Source: CAYFPX01 sp964519895
Lineage (GTDB): Bacteria > Myxococcota_A > UBA796 > CAJQPC01
Direction: 5' to 3'
Assembly: GCA_964519895.1 (NCBI GenBank)
Contig: CAZFLE010000019.1
Location: 16,231-80,230, forward strand
Length of the DNA: 64,000 nt
Made by a program: the position numbers and the translations under genes. Positions within the stretch are counted from its first letter, which is position 1. Each line of letters starts with the position of its first letter. Shown here piece by piece: positions 34,075 to 42,500 of this stretch. The notes below the pieces were generated by a model. It searched no databases and was not told the DNA's origin. It saw only the letters and a list, made by a program, of their open reading frames with translations.

Positions 34075-35439
34075 GTGTCGCGCGACGTGAATGCATTGCC
34101 GAACCACGTGGGACCCCGACAGGTGATCGACATCGCCTGGCCGGTCATGGTCTCGATGCTCTCGTACACGGCCATGAGCCTGGTCGACACCCTGTACGTG
34201 GGGCGCCTCGGGACCGAAGCCCTGGCCGCCGTGGGCTTGGCGATCCCCGTCATGCTGCTCCTGGTCTTCTTCGGCCAGGGGGTGCTGCGGGCCGTCAAGG
34301 TCACGGTCGCCCAGGCGACCGGTGCCCAGGACCACACCACGGCGCAAGCCGCGGCGTGGCAGGGCCTGTGGGCGGCCGTGGGTCTGACCCTGATGGTCTA
34401 CGCGATGGTGCCTCTGCTGCCGCCGCTGATGACCTTCATGGGCGCAGGCCTGGCCGTCACGGACCTGGCCGTCGCCTACGGTGCGGTGCGCATGCTCGGC
34501 ACGCCGGGTCGCTACGGCTACCAGGCGCTCTCGGGGTGGTTCCAGGGCCGCGGGGACACCCGCACGCCGATGGTCGCGATGGTGCTCGCCAACGTGTTCA
34601 ACATCGTGCTGGATCCGATCCTGATCTTCGGATGGGGACCGGTGCCTGCGATGGGCGTGACCGGTGCTGCCCTGGCCACGAACCTGGGAGAGCTGCTCGG
34701 AACGGGCTTCCTGCTCTGGCGCATGTTCCCTCTGGTCCGCGGCGTCTCGCGCCGGCCCGACCGGGCGATCCTGGACCGCATCCGCACCCTGGGTGTGCCC
34801 CTGGGCATCCAGGGGGTCACCGACGTGCTCGCCTTCACGATCTTCGCCGCCATCCTGGCGCGGGTCGGGGAGGACCACATGGCGGCCCACGTGATCGTGG
34901 TGCGCATCATCATGGTGAGCTTCCTGCCCGGACACGCGCTGTCCGAAGCGGCGGGGGTCCTGGTGGGCCAGGCGGTCGGTGCGAACCGGCCCCAGGTCGC
35001 GCGGGTGGCCCTGCGGTGGTCGCTGATCATCGGGATCGCCTTCATGGCTCTGATGGGGGTGGTCTTCTGGCTCACCCCCGGCCCCCTGGTCGACGCGTTC
35101 GGCGTGTCGCCCCAGGTTCGCGTCATCGCCCTGGACTTGATGCTGCTCGCAGCGTTCTTCCAGGTCTTCGATGCGGTGGCCATGATCGGCTACGGCGCCC
35201 TCTCGGGGGCCGGGGACACCCGGTTCGTGATGCGGGCCTCCCTGTTCGTGAGCTGGGGCGTCAAGGTGCCCCTGGTCTGGCTGTTCGCCGGTCCGCTGGC
35301 CCTGGGTGCTCCTGGCGCCTGGGGGGCCATGACCCTGGAGATCATCGTGTTGGCCGCGCTGGTGTGGCACCGGACCCGAGGCACGGCGTGGCTCTCACGC
35401 TGTGGCGAGGCCCAGGAGCTGGCGAGCGCCGCCAAGTGA
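34075..35439 (+). CDS. MATE-family multidrug/metabolite exporter
   Basis: The 454-residue protein has 12 predicted membrane helices in two homologous MatE halves; the first opens IAWPVMVSMLSYTAMSLVDT with LYVGRLGTEALAAVG, and the typical SGWFQGRGDTRTPMVAMV / YGALSGAGDTRFVMRA loop occurs in both halves. It exports small molecules in exchange for Na+ or H+ across the inner membrane. The GTG start (34075) follows GGAGG at 6 bases. Substrate is unknown. Confidence 0.93.
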   Translation: MSRDVNALPNHVGPRQVIDIAWPVMVSMLSYTAMSLVDTLYVGRLGTEALAAVGLAIPVMLLLVFFGQGVLRAVKVTVAQATGAQDHTTAQAAAWQGLWAAVGLTLMVYAMVPLLPPLMTFMGAGLAVTDLAVAYGAVRMLGTPGRYGYQALSGWFQGRGDTRTPMVAMVLANVFNIVLDPILIFGWGPVPAMGVTGAALATNLGELLGTGFLLWRMFPLVRGVSRRPDRAILDRIRTLGVPLGIQGVTDVLAFTIFAAILARVGEDHMAAHVIVVRIIMVSFLPGHALSEAAGVLVGQAVGANRPQVARVALRWSLIIGIAFMALMGVVFWLTPGPLVDAFGVSPQVRVIALDLMLLAAFFQVFDAVAMIGYGALSGAGDTRFVMRASLFVSWGVKVPLVWLFAGPLALGAPGAWGAMTLEIIVLAALVWHRTRGTAWLSRCGEAQELASAAK

Positions 35440-35481
35440 TGACGTGGGAGCCGGGGTCCCGAGAGGGGCCTCGGCTTCCTT

Positions 35482-35522
35482 TGATCGTCGGATCATGTCA
35501 ACTTCGATGACCCGGCCGATCA
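35482..35522. repeat. Collapsed family B repeat (paired ends only)
   Basis: The right end (TGACCCGGCCGATCA, 35508-35522) matches family B ends, and 12 bases away is a degenerate inverted copy (TGATCGTCGGATCA, 35482-35495). The interior of the 169-bp element is missing. The outer TCA supplies the TGA stop of the minus-strand FG-GAP gene. Confidence 0.6.
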
Positions 35523-37457
35523 GAGGCCTTCGCCGTAGATCAGGTACGCGGTGTGGGCGTAGTACTCGCTGCCGAGCAGGATGTCGTCGAGGCCGTCGCC
35601 GTTGGCGTCCCGCCCGGTGATGGCCATCCGTCCCAGCCGCGCGCCCTCGGGGCCGGTGAGGGCGCCGATGGTGCCCGACGCCACGTCGGTCTCCAGGTCC
35701 ACGTTGGCCGTGAGCGGCCCGTAGACCACCCACAGTCCACCGGCGTAGTCTTGGTGGTACTCGTCGCCCAGGATCAGGTCCTCTCGGCCGTCTCCGTCCA
35801 GGTCCCCGGTGCTGAGGTGCGTGCCCGGGTGGTACGGGTACGTCGATGCGTAGATGCTGTAGTCCCGGCCGCCGGAGTCGACCTGGCCGCTCCAGCTGGC
35901 GGAGCCGCTGAAGACCAGGGTCCGGCCGGCGTCGGCTTCGCCGATCACCAGGTCGCCATAGCCATCGTCGTCCAGGTCGGTGGCCACGGTCACTGCGTCG
36001 GCGGTGTCGTCGTGGCCCTGGCCCTCCATGATCCAGTCGGCGTCGCTGGCGATGGTCGGCGACGTCGGCAGGGGAGCCACGAAGAGGTAGGCGCGGCCCT
36101 TGTAGTTGTCGTAGTTCTTCGATCCCATGACCAGGTCCGGCACGCCGTCGCCGTCCACGTCGCCGGCGTCGACCCCGTCCTGGCCACTGCCCGCGCCGCC
36201 GAGCCAGGCGCTGGCGGACTCGCCGTAGAACTCGTGGGAGGAGACGTCGACGAGCTCGCTGCCACCGCTGTAGCGGGTCCCCCCCAGGACCACGTGCACG
36301 CCGCCGCTGTAGCTGGGGTCCTGGCGGGCGCTGCCGGTCTGGCTGGTGACGATCATGTCGTCGGCACCGTCGCCGTCGAAGTCCGCGTAGTCCAGGTTCG
36401 TGCCCGCGTTGGCGTACTCGGTGAACATCGCGTCGGCGCTGGCCTCGACGGCACCGCTGGCCGTCACAGGGCCGTAGTAGAGGTAGGCCTGGTCTTCGTA
36501 CCCGACGCTGCCGGCGGGCGCGCCGATCATCAGGTCGGCCACGCCGTCCCCGTCGAAGTCGCCGCCGCCGGAGACCGCAGATCCCGCGCTGGTGCCCCGC
36601 ACGTCGCCGGTGAGCGTGACGTCGGCCTGGGTCATCAGGTCCACGTCGCCGGTCACGCCGCCGTAGACGATCCAGGCGATGCCCTCGTTGCGGTCCGGGT
36701 TGTCGAACTGCGGGTCGCCCAGCAAGAAGTCCTCGACCCCGTCGCCGTTCTGGTCGCCGGCAAAGGACATCGCGACGCCGGTGTAGCCGCCCTCGGGACC
36801 GATGAAGCGGACCGCGGCCTTGTCCTCGACCAGGGCGTCGCCGTACAGCCCGCAGCCATTGGCCGTGCCGTCGCAGTCGTTGTCCCAGCCGTCGCCGCAG
36901 ATCTCCGTCGCCCTGGGGTTCACGCTCGCTTCGCTGTCGTCGCAGTCGTCGGTGTTGTCCGGGGTGTCGGCCGGCTCGTCGCAGGCCAGCACGGGGCCCT
37001 CGTGGTCTCCGTAGCCGTCGCCGTCGGCGTCCACCGGCCACTCGCCCTGGGTGCTGCTGTCCACGGAGGCGTCGCCGTCGTCGACGGTGCCATCGCAGTC
37101 CTCGTCGGTGTCGAGGTCGTCGCAGACCTCGGCGGCGCCGGGGTGGATGGCCGCGTCGCCGTCGTCGCAGTCCCCGCCCACGTCGGACAGGCCGTCCCCG
37201 CCCTCGCAGGCCTGGGTCTCGGTGGCATCGTCGCCGTAGCCGTCGTCGTCGTCGTCGTCGTACCAGGCGCTGGGGCCGCCGACCTCGGGATCGTCGTCGT
37301 CGCAGTCCTGGTCGGACGTCACGCCGTCGTCGTCGGCATCGACCACACCGGTGTCGTCGGTCGCTGCGCTGCCGGTGTCCGCGGTCGGGCCGGAGTCGGT
37401 GGCCGTGTCCTTGTCGTCACAGGCGGTCATCAGGGCGAGGAGGACGAGGGTCTGCAT
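35520..37457 (-). CDS. MopE-repeat/FG-GAP lipoprotein
   Basis: The 645-residue product starts MQTLVLLALMTACDD (lipobox, Cys 13). An acidic region (about 20-190) follows with MopE-type putative metal-binding repeats such as VCDDLDTDEDCDGTVDDGD and EICGDGWDNDCDGT. From about 200 to the end there are seven FG-GAP/VCBS-like blades (DFDGDGVADLMIGAPAGSVG, DVDGDGVPDLVMGSKNYDN) forming a beta-propeller with Ca-binding loops. Likely on the cell surface, binding metal or matrix. Its stop lies in a family B repeat end. A long run of GTC trinucleotides near 37240-37260 encodes an Asp run. Confidence 0.85.
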   Translation of the reverse strand: MQTLVLLALMTACDDKDTATDSGPTADTGSAATDDTGVVDADDDGVTSDQDCDDDDPEVGGPSAWYDDDDDDGYGDDATETQACEGGDGLSDVGGDCDDGDAAIHPGAAEVCDDLDTDEDCDGTVDDGDASVDSSTQGEWPVDADGDGYGDHEGPVLACDEPADTPDNTDDCDDSEASVNPRATEICGDGWDNDCDGTANGCGLYGDALVEDKAAVRFIGPEGGYTGVAMSFAGDQNGDGVEDFLLGDPQFDNPDRNEGIAWIVYGGVTGDVDLMTQADVTLTGDVRGTSAGSAVSGGGDFDGDGVADLMIGAPAGSVGYEDQAYLYYGPVTASGAVEASADAMFTEYANAGTNLDYADFDGDGADDMIVTSQTGSARQDPSYSGGVHVVLGGTRYSGGSELVDVSSHEFYGESASAWLGGAGSGQDGVDAGDVDGDGVPDLVMGSKNYDNYKGRAYLFVAPLPTSPTIASDADWIMEGQGHDDTADAVTVATDLDDDGYGDLVIGEADAGRTLVFSGSASWSGQVDSGGRDYSIYASTYPYHPGTHLSTGDLDGDGREDLILGDEYHQDYAGGLWVVYGPLTANVDLETDVASGTIGALTGPEGARLGRMAITGRDANGDGLDDILLGSEYYAHTAYLIYGEGL

Positions 37458-37580
37458 GGCGGCCACCGGGGAAGGACGGTGAATCCAGGCTATCCAGGCG
37501 GCTCGATCCCGGCCTGCGACGCCCGCTTCTCCGCCGACACCCAGGTGGACACAGGCCCTGCCGACGCGTAGAACCGACCC

Positions 37581-38114
37581 ATGCGGGACGGCCCCATCCG
37601 ACGAATCGTGAAGGGGATCGTCCTGGGCATCTGGACCCTGGAGCTCAGACTCCGGCGCGGCCTCCGCCGGCTCCGGGGCGGACCCAGACACCGCCTGGCC
37701 GGCGCCTGCGAGGGCTGCGCCCGGTGCTGCGAGGAGCCGAGCATCCAGGTCGACCGCCTGACCTGGTACCTGCCCACCGTGCGGTGGGCCTTCCTGACCT
37801 GGCAGCGCGTGCTGAACGGCTTCGTGCTGGTTCGGGCTGACCGGGAGACCCGGACCTTTGGCTTCTCCTGCACCCACTTCGACCGGACCACCCGCCGCTG
37901 CGACAGCTACAGCAGTCGTCCGGGGCTGTGCCGGGACTACCCGCGGGCCCTGCTCGACCAGGCCTGGCCCCAGCTGTTCCCGGAGTGCGGCTTCCGGCCG
38001 GTCCTTCGCGACGGCAGCGGCATGTCCCAGGCCCTGGAGCGGACCGACCTGGGGCCGGAGCAGCTGACCGAGCTGAGGCGACGGCTCCACCTGGACGACG
38101 AGGATCCGGACTGA
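37581..38114 (+). CDS. YkgJ-family cysteine-cluster protein
   Basis: The 177-residue protein has the family's cysteine pattern: CEGCARCCEEP (about 43-53), then a Cys in SCTHFDRTTRRCDSY and RPGLCRDYP, which together bind a zinc ion or Fe-S cluster (CxxCxxCC family). A basic, hydrophobic N-terminus (VKGIVLGIWTLELRLRRG) may lie at the membrane. Biochemical function of the family is unknown. A family A repeat follows 7 bases after the stop. Confidence 0.85.
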   Translation: MRDGPIRRIVKGIVLGIWTLELRLRRGLRRLRGGPRHRLAGACEGCARCCEEPSIQVDRLTWYLPTVRWAFLTWQRVLNGFVLVRADRETRTFGFSCTHFDRTTRRCDSYSSRPGLCRDYPRALLDQAWPQLFPECGFRPVLRDGSGMSQALERTDLGPEQLTELRRRLHLDDEDPD

Positions 38115-38121
38115 GCACTGC

Positions 38122-38284
38122 CTAGTCCCCTGTCTCAGAATTTCGTGAGGTGATCGCGCAGCCATCGCCGTGGCTGGTGGTCTGCTCGAGCGGCCGGTGT
38201 GGCCGAGTCACATCAAGGCGAGAGCGGGCCGCCAGGCGCGGCGAGGGCAAGTGAGCGCCCACGAACTTCTGAGACAGGGGACTA
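38122..38284. mobile_element. Family A MITE-like repeat, copy 3
   Basis: A 163-164-bp copy with better-matched ends than copies 1 and 2 (TAGTCCCCTGTCTCAGAA left; its complement right) and the same interior (CCGGTGTGGCCGAGTCACAT). TA flanks both ends (38123-38124 and 38283-38284), while the bases outside differ, which supports a TA duplication rather than a longer palindrome. The right end gives the TAG stop of the minus-strand gene at 38282. Confidence 0.85.
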
Positions 38285-40975
38285 CAGCCCGCTGCCCCAG
38301 AACACCGACACCGTGCCCGCGTCGCCGGAGCCCTCGTCGGCGTGGTCGGCACCGATCAACAGGTCCCCGAAGCCGTCCCCGTCCAGGTCCAGGTCGCCCA
38401 ACAGCGCCCCACCGGACTCGTCGTCCTCTTCCAGGCCCTCAAAGGCAGCCTGGGCGTCGTCGACGTCCAGGGTCCCGCTGAGGGGACCGTAGAAGATCCA
38501 GGTCATGCCGGCATCGGCCTCGACCCCGGTGGCCAGCGGTCCGCCGATGGCCAGATCGCCGAACCCGTCGCCGTCGACGTCCCCGAGCGCGGCCACCGCG
38601 GCACCCACCGCCTGGTCCGTGGACGCCCCCAGGATCCGGGTCGGCAGCGACGTGAGGCTGGTGGTCGCGCTCGCTGGACCGGGGATGATCGTCACGGCCC
38701 CGGCATCGGTGCCAGCGTCGTCGTCGGCCGGCGCCCCGACGATCAGGTCGCTGCGGCCGTCTCCGTCCACGTCGCCGCAGTCGATGGCGGCGCCAGCAGA
38801 GTGTCCGGCGATGCCGGAGTAGACGCCGTCGGCGTCGTCGGCGTCGACCTGTCCCGTCACGGGCTGCAGGAACACCCAGATCCGACCGGTGTGGCTGGTG
38901 GCCTGCACCCCCGAGATCACCAGGTCCCCCTGTCCATCTCCGTTGAGATCGTCCTCGCCGTGCAGGGCAGCCAACTCCAGCGTGCCCGAGCCGGGCTCGT
39001 GGATCAGGGCGTCGTAGTCCTCGAGCGCCACCGCGCCGCTGAGGGGCCCCAGGTGCAGGTACACGATGAACCCAGTGCTCATGGGGACCGACGCGGACAC
39101 CACCTCGTCCAGCCCGTCCCCGTCCTGGTCGCCGAGGAGGGCGACCGCAGCGCCGAGCCGTTCCAGGGACCCCCCGTCGATGACCCCAGAGGCTGCTCCT
39201 CGGGCCGTGTCGCTTCCGGCCGCCAGCGCCGTGACCAGGTACACCGCGCCGTCGTCATAGCCGTAGCCCGGGGCCCCGATCAACAGGTCGGCCAGCCCGT
39301 CCCCGTCGACGTCACCACCGCCGGCCAGGGCCCGTCCGACGTGTTCGTCGGTGGTGCCCCCGGCGAGCACGGCCTGGCTGTCCGAGCTCAGGTCGTGGCT
39401 CGGCCCGCTGGGATCCACCACGACGTAGGCCGCGCCCCGATCGGTGCTGTCCCCGTTGTAGCTCCACGCCCCCACGGCGATGGCGGTGCGCCCAGTCCCG
39501 TCGATGTCGCCGATCCGCGCCAGCACCCCACCGGACTGGTCCCCCGCGTCGTGGCCGACCATCGTCACGTCGGCTGCGTCGACGGCCAGCAGCGTGCTCC
39601 AGGCACAGCCCAGGCCGGTGCCGTCGCAGTCCTGGTCGATGCCGTCCTCGCAGATCTCGGTGGCGGCCGGGTTCGTGCTGGGGTCGGAGTCGTCGCAGTC
39701 GGTGTCGTCGCTCACGCGGCCGGACGGCTCGGTGCAGCTGGGGGTGCCGTCCCAAGGATCGCCGAAGCCGTCGGCGTCGGCGTCCAGGAACCAGTCCGGC
39801 GCGTCGTCGGCCCCGTCCTCGTCCACGGTGCCGTCGCAGTCGCGGTCCACCCCGTCGCACAGCTCCGCCGCCGCGGTCGACACGGTCGCATCCCCGTCGT
39901 CGCAGTCGGGGCCAGTCGCACCGTCGCGGTCGGGCCAGGCGCTGGACCGCTCGCCGTCCCGATCGGCGTCGAAGTCGTCGTCGGTCGTGCAGTCCGCGTC
40001 GACCCCGTCGTACCAGGCATCCACGGCCCCGGGCCAGACCTCGTCAGCGGTGGGCTGGGCCAGGCCATTGAGCGCCTGGTGCTCGGGGAGCGACGACGCC
40101 GGGTCGTCCCAGCAGTCGTCCAGGGCCAGGCTGCGGTGGGCCGTGGCGTGGAGCGCCTCCCAGTCGGGACACAGCGCCGGGTACCCGGCGGCCAGGAAGC
40201 CATCTCGGTCGGCGTCGCCGTCGTTGGCGTCGCAGTCCTGGTCGATGCAGTCATAGGGCGGGTCGGTCACGTCGGACACCGGCACGAGCTCCGGATCGGT
40301 GTCGTCGCACTCCTGGGCGGCCATCCAGCCGTCGCGGTCGCAGTCGGCGTCGCTGTCCCAGCCGTCGCCGATCGGGTTGTCGGTCGCCGGCTGGCGGGTG
40401 TCGCAGTCCTGGTTCAGCCCGTCGTAGCAGGTGTCCTGGTCCGGCGGCACGTCGGGGTGGATGTCGGCCGGCGCCAGCTCGGTGCTGTCCAGGCCTGCCT
40501 GATCCAAGGCCGCCGTCAGGTCTTCGGGGTTGTCGACACAGTCCAATCCCACGGTGCCATCCCGCTGGGGCCACCGGTCGCTGTCGTGCAGGTCCCGGTC
40601 CACGTCGAAGTCCGACCGGCCGTTGCAGTCCTGATCGACCCCGTCGTACCAGGTGTCGGGGGCCCCGGGGTGCACCTCTGATGCCGACGGCTGCGTCCAC
40701 TCTGGGGACACGACCGCGAAGTCGTCGGGCACCGTGCCCGGGTCGTCCCAGCAGTCGATCCCACCCACGTGGTCGGCGTCGGCGCCGTCGCCGTCCTGGT
40801 CGGCGTCGTTGCCGTCGCAGTCCTGGTCCACGCCGTCGTACCAGATCTCGGTGGCACCGGTGTAGACCCCGGGGTCCAGAGGTGCGCAGTCCCCGTCCTC
40901 CTCCAGGACACCGTCACCGTCCAGGTCCTGGGGCACCAGGCTGAGACAGGCCAGGCCCAGGGTCAGAGCGATCAC
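38282..40975 (-). CDS. Large MopE-repeat/FG-GAP exported protein
   Basis: The 897-residue product has a short signal (IALTLGLACLSLVPQ; the Cys gives a possible lipobox), then about 12 MopE-type repeats (WYDGVDQDCNGRSDFDVDRD, EICEDGIDQDCDGTGLGC) up to residue ~480, then FG-GAP blades (DIDGTGRTAIAVGAWSYNG, DVDGDGRSDLIVGAPADDD) to the end. The GTG at 40973-40975 has GGAGG 5 bases upstream and overlaps the caspase stop as GTGA. It is the last gene of a five-gene operon. Probably a cell-surface Ca/Cu-binding propeller. Confidence 0.85.
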   Translation of the reverse strand: MIALTLGLACLSLVPQDLDGDGVLEEDGDCAPLDPGVYTGATEIWYDGVDQDCDGNDADQDGDGADADHVGGIDCWDDPGTVPDDFAVVSPEWTQPSASEVHPGAPDTWYDGVDQDCNGRSDFDVDRDLHDSDRWPQRDGTVGLDCVDNPEDLTAALDQAGLDSTELAPADIHPDVPPDQDTCYDGLNQDCDTRQPATDNPIGDGWDSDADCDRDGWMAAQECDDTDPELVPVSDVTDPPYDCIDQDCDANDGDADRDGFLAAGYPALCPDWEALHATAHRSLALDDCWDDPASSLPEHQALNGLAQPTADEVWPGAVDAWYDGVDADCTTDDDFDADRDGERSSAWPDRDGATGPDCDDGDATVSTAAAELCDGVDRDCDGTVDEDGADDAPDWFLDADADGFGDPWDGTPSCTEPSGRVSDDTDCDDSDPSTNPAATEICEDGIDQDCDGTGLGCAWSTLLAVDAADVTMVGHDAGDQSGGVLARIGDIDGTGRTAIAVGAWSYNGDSTDRGAAYVVVDPSGPSHDLSSDSQAVLAGGTTDEHVGRALAGGGDVDGDGLADLLIGAPGYGYDDGAVYLVTALAAGSDTARGAASGVIDGGSLERLGAAVALLGDQDGDGLDEVVSASVPMSTGFIVYLHLGPLSGAVALEDYDALIHEPGSGTLELAALHGEDDLNGDGQGDLVISGVQATSHTGRIWVFLQPVTGQVDADDADGVYSGIAGHSAGAAIDCGDVDGDGRSDLIVGAPADDDAGTDAGAVTIIPGPASATTSLTSLPTRILGASTDQAVGAAVAALGDVDGDGFGDLAIGGPLATGVEADAGMTWIFYGPLSGTLDVDDAQAAFEGLEEDDESGGALLGDLDLDGDGFGDLLIGADHADEGSGDAGTVSVFWGSGL

Positions 40976-42477
40976 TGCCGCCTCCCGCGCCACGTCGCAA
41001 GGCCTGCCGTGACCCACCAGACAGCCAGCCCGCCATCGGTGAGTCCCCCACCCTCCATGGCCAGACCCCACCGCACACCCGGCGCCGGCCTGCGCAGGTC
41101 CATCGCCACCTGGGCGCGGGCGCCCCCCAGCAGGCCCCACGGGTCGGTGGCGAAGGCAAAAGCCCGCGGGTCCGAGCCTGCCTGGTACAGCGCCAGCTCA
41201 ACCTCGTTGATCAGCTGGACCCGTCCGGCCCAGCCCACGGGCCCCAGCACCAGGCGCCAGCGGCCAGCCTGGAAGCCCACGGCCAAGGCACCGCCTGCGC
41301 CGACGAGCTCGTCGCCCCCGTAGAGCGCCAGGTCGTCCTCGCCGGCGAGCCGCGGCTCGGGCCAGCGGGCGCCCAGCATCAACGCGCTGGCCGCGACCAG
41401 GCCCCGGGTGCGCCACTGCCGACTCGCCCCCACCTCGACCCGCACCGCGCCCAGTGTGGCGCGGGGCTGGGGCAGGTCCAGCAGTCGGGTCTCCAGCCCC
41501 AGGCTCCCGCCCATCAGAGTCAGCTCGAACCCCCAGCCGGCTGCCCGTCGCGGGGGCAGGACCGCCTGGCTCGCTTCGTGAGAGGCCTTGCGCCCAGTCC
41601 GCCCGGCCAGCGGATCGGGCTCCCAGACGTCGCGCACGAGCACCTGGTCGAGCCGTGCCCCGGCGAGCTCGGGCTGCTGAGGCAGTCCGGTCAGCTCCAG
41701 GGCTCGGAGCACATAGGTCTGGGCCTCGCCCACCGTGACCGCGCCGTCCCGCTCGCCGTCCAGCTCGCCGTCGGCCCAGCCCCGGAGCGCCCCCACGGCA
41801 AAGTAGGTGAAGGCCCCGTGGGAGACCGGATCCAGCGCACCGGCCACCTGCCCCTCAGACGCTGCGGACCAGCTCAGCGCCCCGGCCGGGGGCGGGAGCG
41901 CGTGATCCGGCACCAGCAGGCGTCCGCCTTCGACCAGGGCCGCGCCGTCCCGTCCGGCGCCGGTGTGGCAGGTGTCGAGCCACATCACCACGTCGCCCCC
42001 ACCCGCCGCACCCCGGGCCGCCAGGTCCTGGACCGACACCCCCCGCGCCGCGATGGACTCCGGATCCGGCCGGACGTCGTCGCCCAGCACGACCCGCTCG
42101 GACGTCGCCGGGTCCACCAGCCCGTGGCCGGCGAAGTAGATCCACACCGTGCCGCTGGGCGGCGTCTGGGCTGCCGCCGCGGACACCGCCGCCAGGATCT
42201 GCTCCCGGCCCGCGCCATCCCCCAGCCACTGCACCCGGTCCGCCGCGATGCCTCGCGTGTAGATCAGCCAGTCTCGCACGATCGCCGCGTCTCGCCGCGC
42301 ATAGGGCACGTCGTTCACGAAGGCGTAGTCCTCGATGCCGATGATCACCGCCGTGTCCAGACTCGCGGTCGCGCCGGTGCGCACCGGGCGATCCAGCGAC
42401 GGCAGGCCGGCAGCCAGACCGGGCCCGCCCACAAGGAGTCCCCCGAGCAGGGCCAGAGCGCGCAGCATCCGCGCCAT
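40972..42477 (-). CDS. Exported caspase-like peptidase with C-terminal barrel-like region
   Basis: A 501-residue product with a signal peptide (LALLGGLLVGGPGLAAG). Residues ~40-280 are a caspase/C14 domain: TAVIIGIEDYAFVNDVPYAR, the His of IYFAGHGLVD (H118) and the Cys of MWLDTCHTGAGRDG (C170), so the catalytic dyad is intact. After about 320 the sequence turns strand-rich and Gly-rich (WGFELTLMGGSLGLETRLL, ARAQVAMDLRRP), resembling an outer-membrane barrel. Export of a caspase is uncommon. It is co-transcribed 23 bases after a DUF1501 gene and overlaps the following gene. Confidence 0.85.
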   Translation of the reverse strand: MARMLRALALLGGLLVGGPGLAAGLPSLDRPVRTGATASLDTAVIIGIEDYAFVNDVPYARRDAAIVRDWLIYTRGIAADRVQWLGDGAGREQILAAVSAAAAQTPPSGTVWIYFAGHGLVDPATSERVVLGDDVRPDPESIAARGVSVQDLAARGAAGGGDVVMWLDTCHTGAGRDGAALVEGGRLLVPDHALPPPAGALSWSAASEGQVAGALDPVSHGAFTYFAVGALRGWADGELDGERDGAVTVGEAQTYVLRALELTGLPQQPELAGARLDQVLVRDVWEPDPLAGRTGRKASHEASQAVLPPRRAAGWGFELTLMGGSLGLETRLLDLPQPRATLGAVRVEVGASRQWRTRGLVAASALMLGARWPEPRLAGEDDLALYGGDELVGAGGALAVGFQAGRWRLVLGPVGWAGRVQLINEVELALYQAGSDPRAFAFATDPWGLLGGARAQVAMDLRRPAPGVRWGLAMEGGGLTDGGLAVWWVTAGLATWRGRRQ

Positions 42478-42500
42478 CGGAACAGGCCCCCTGACCGGGT

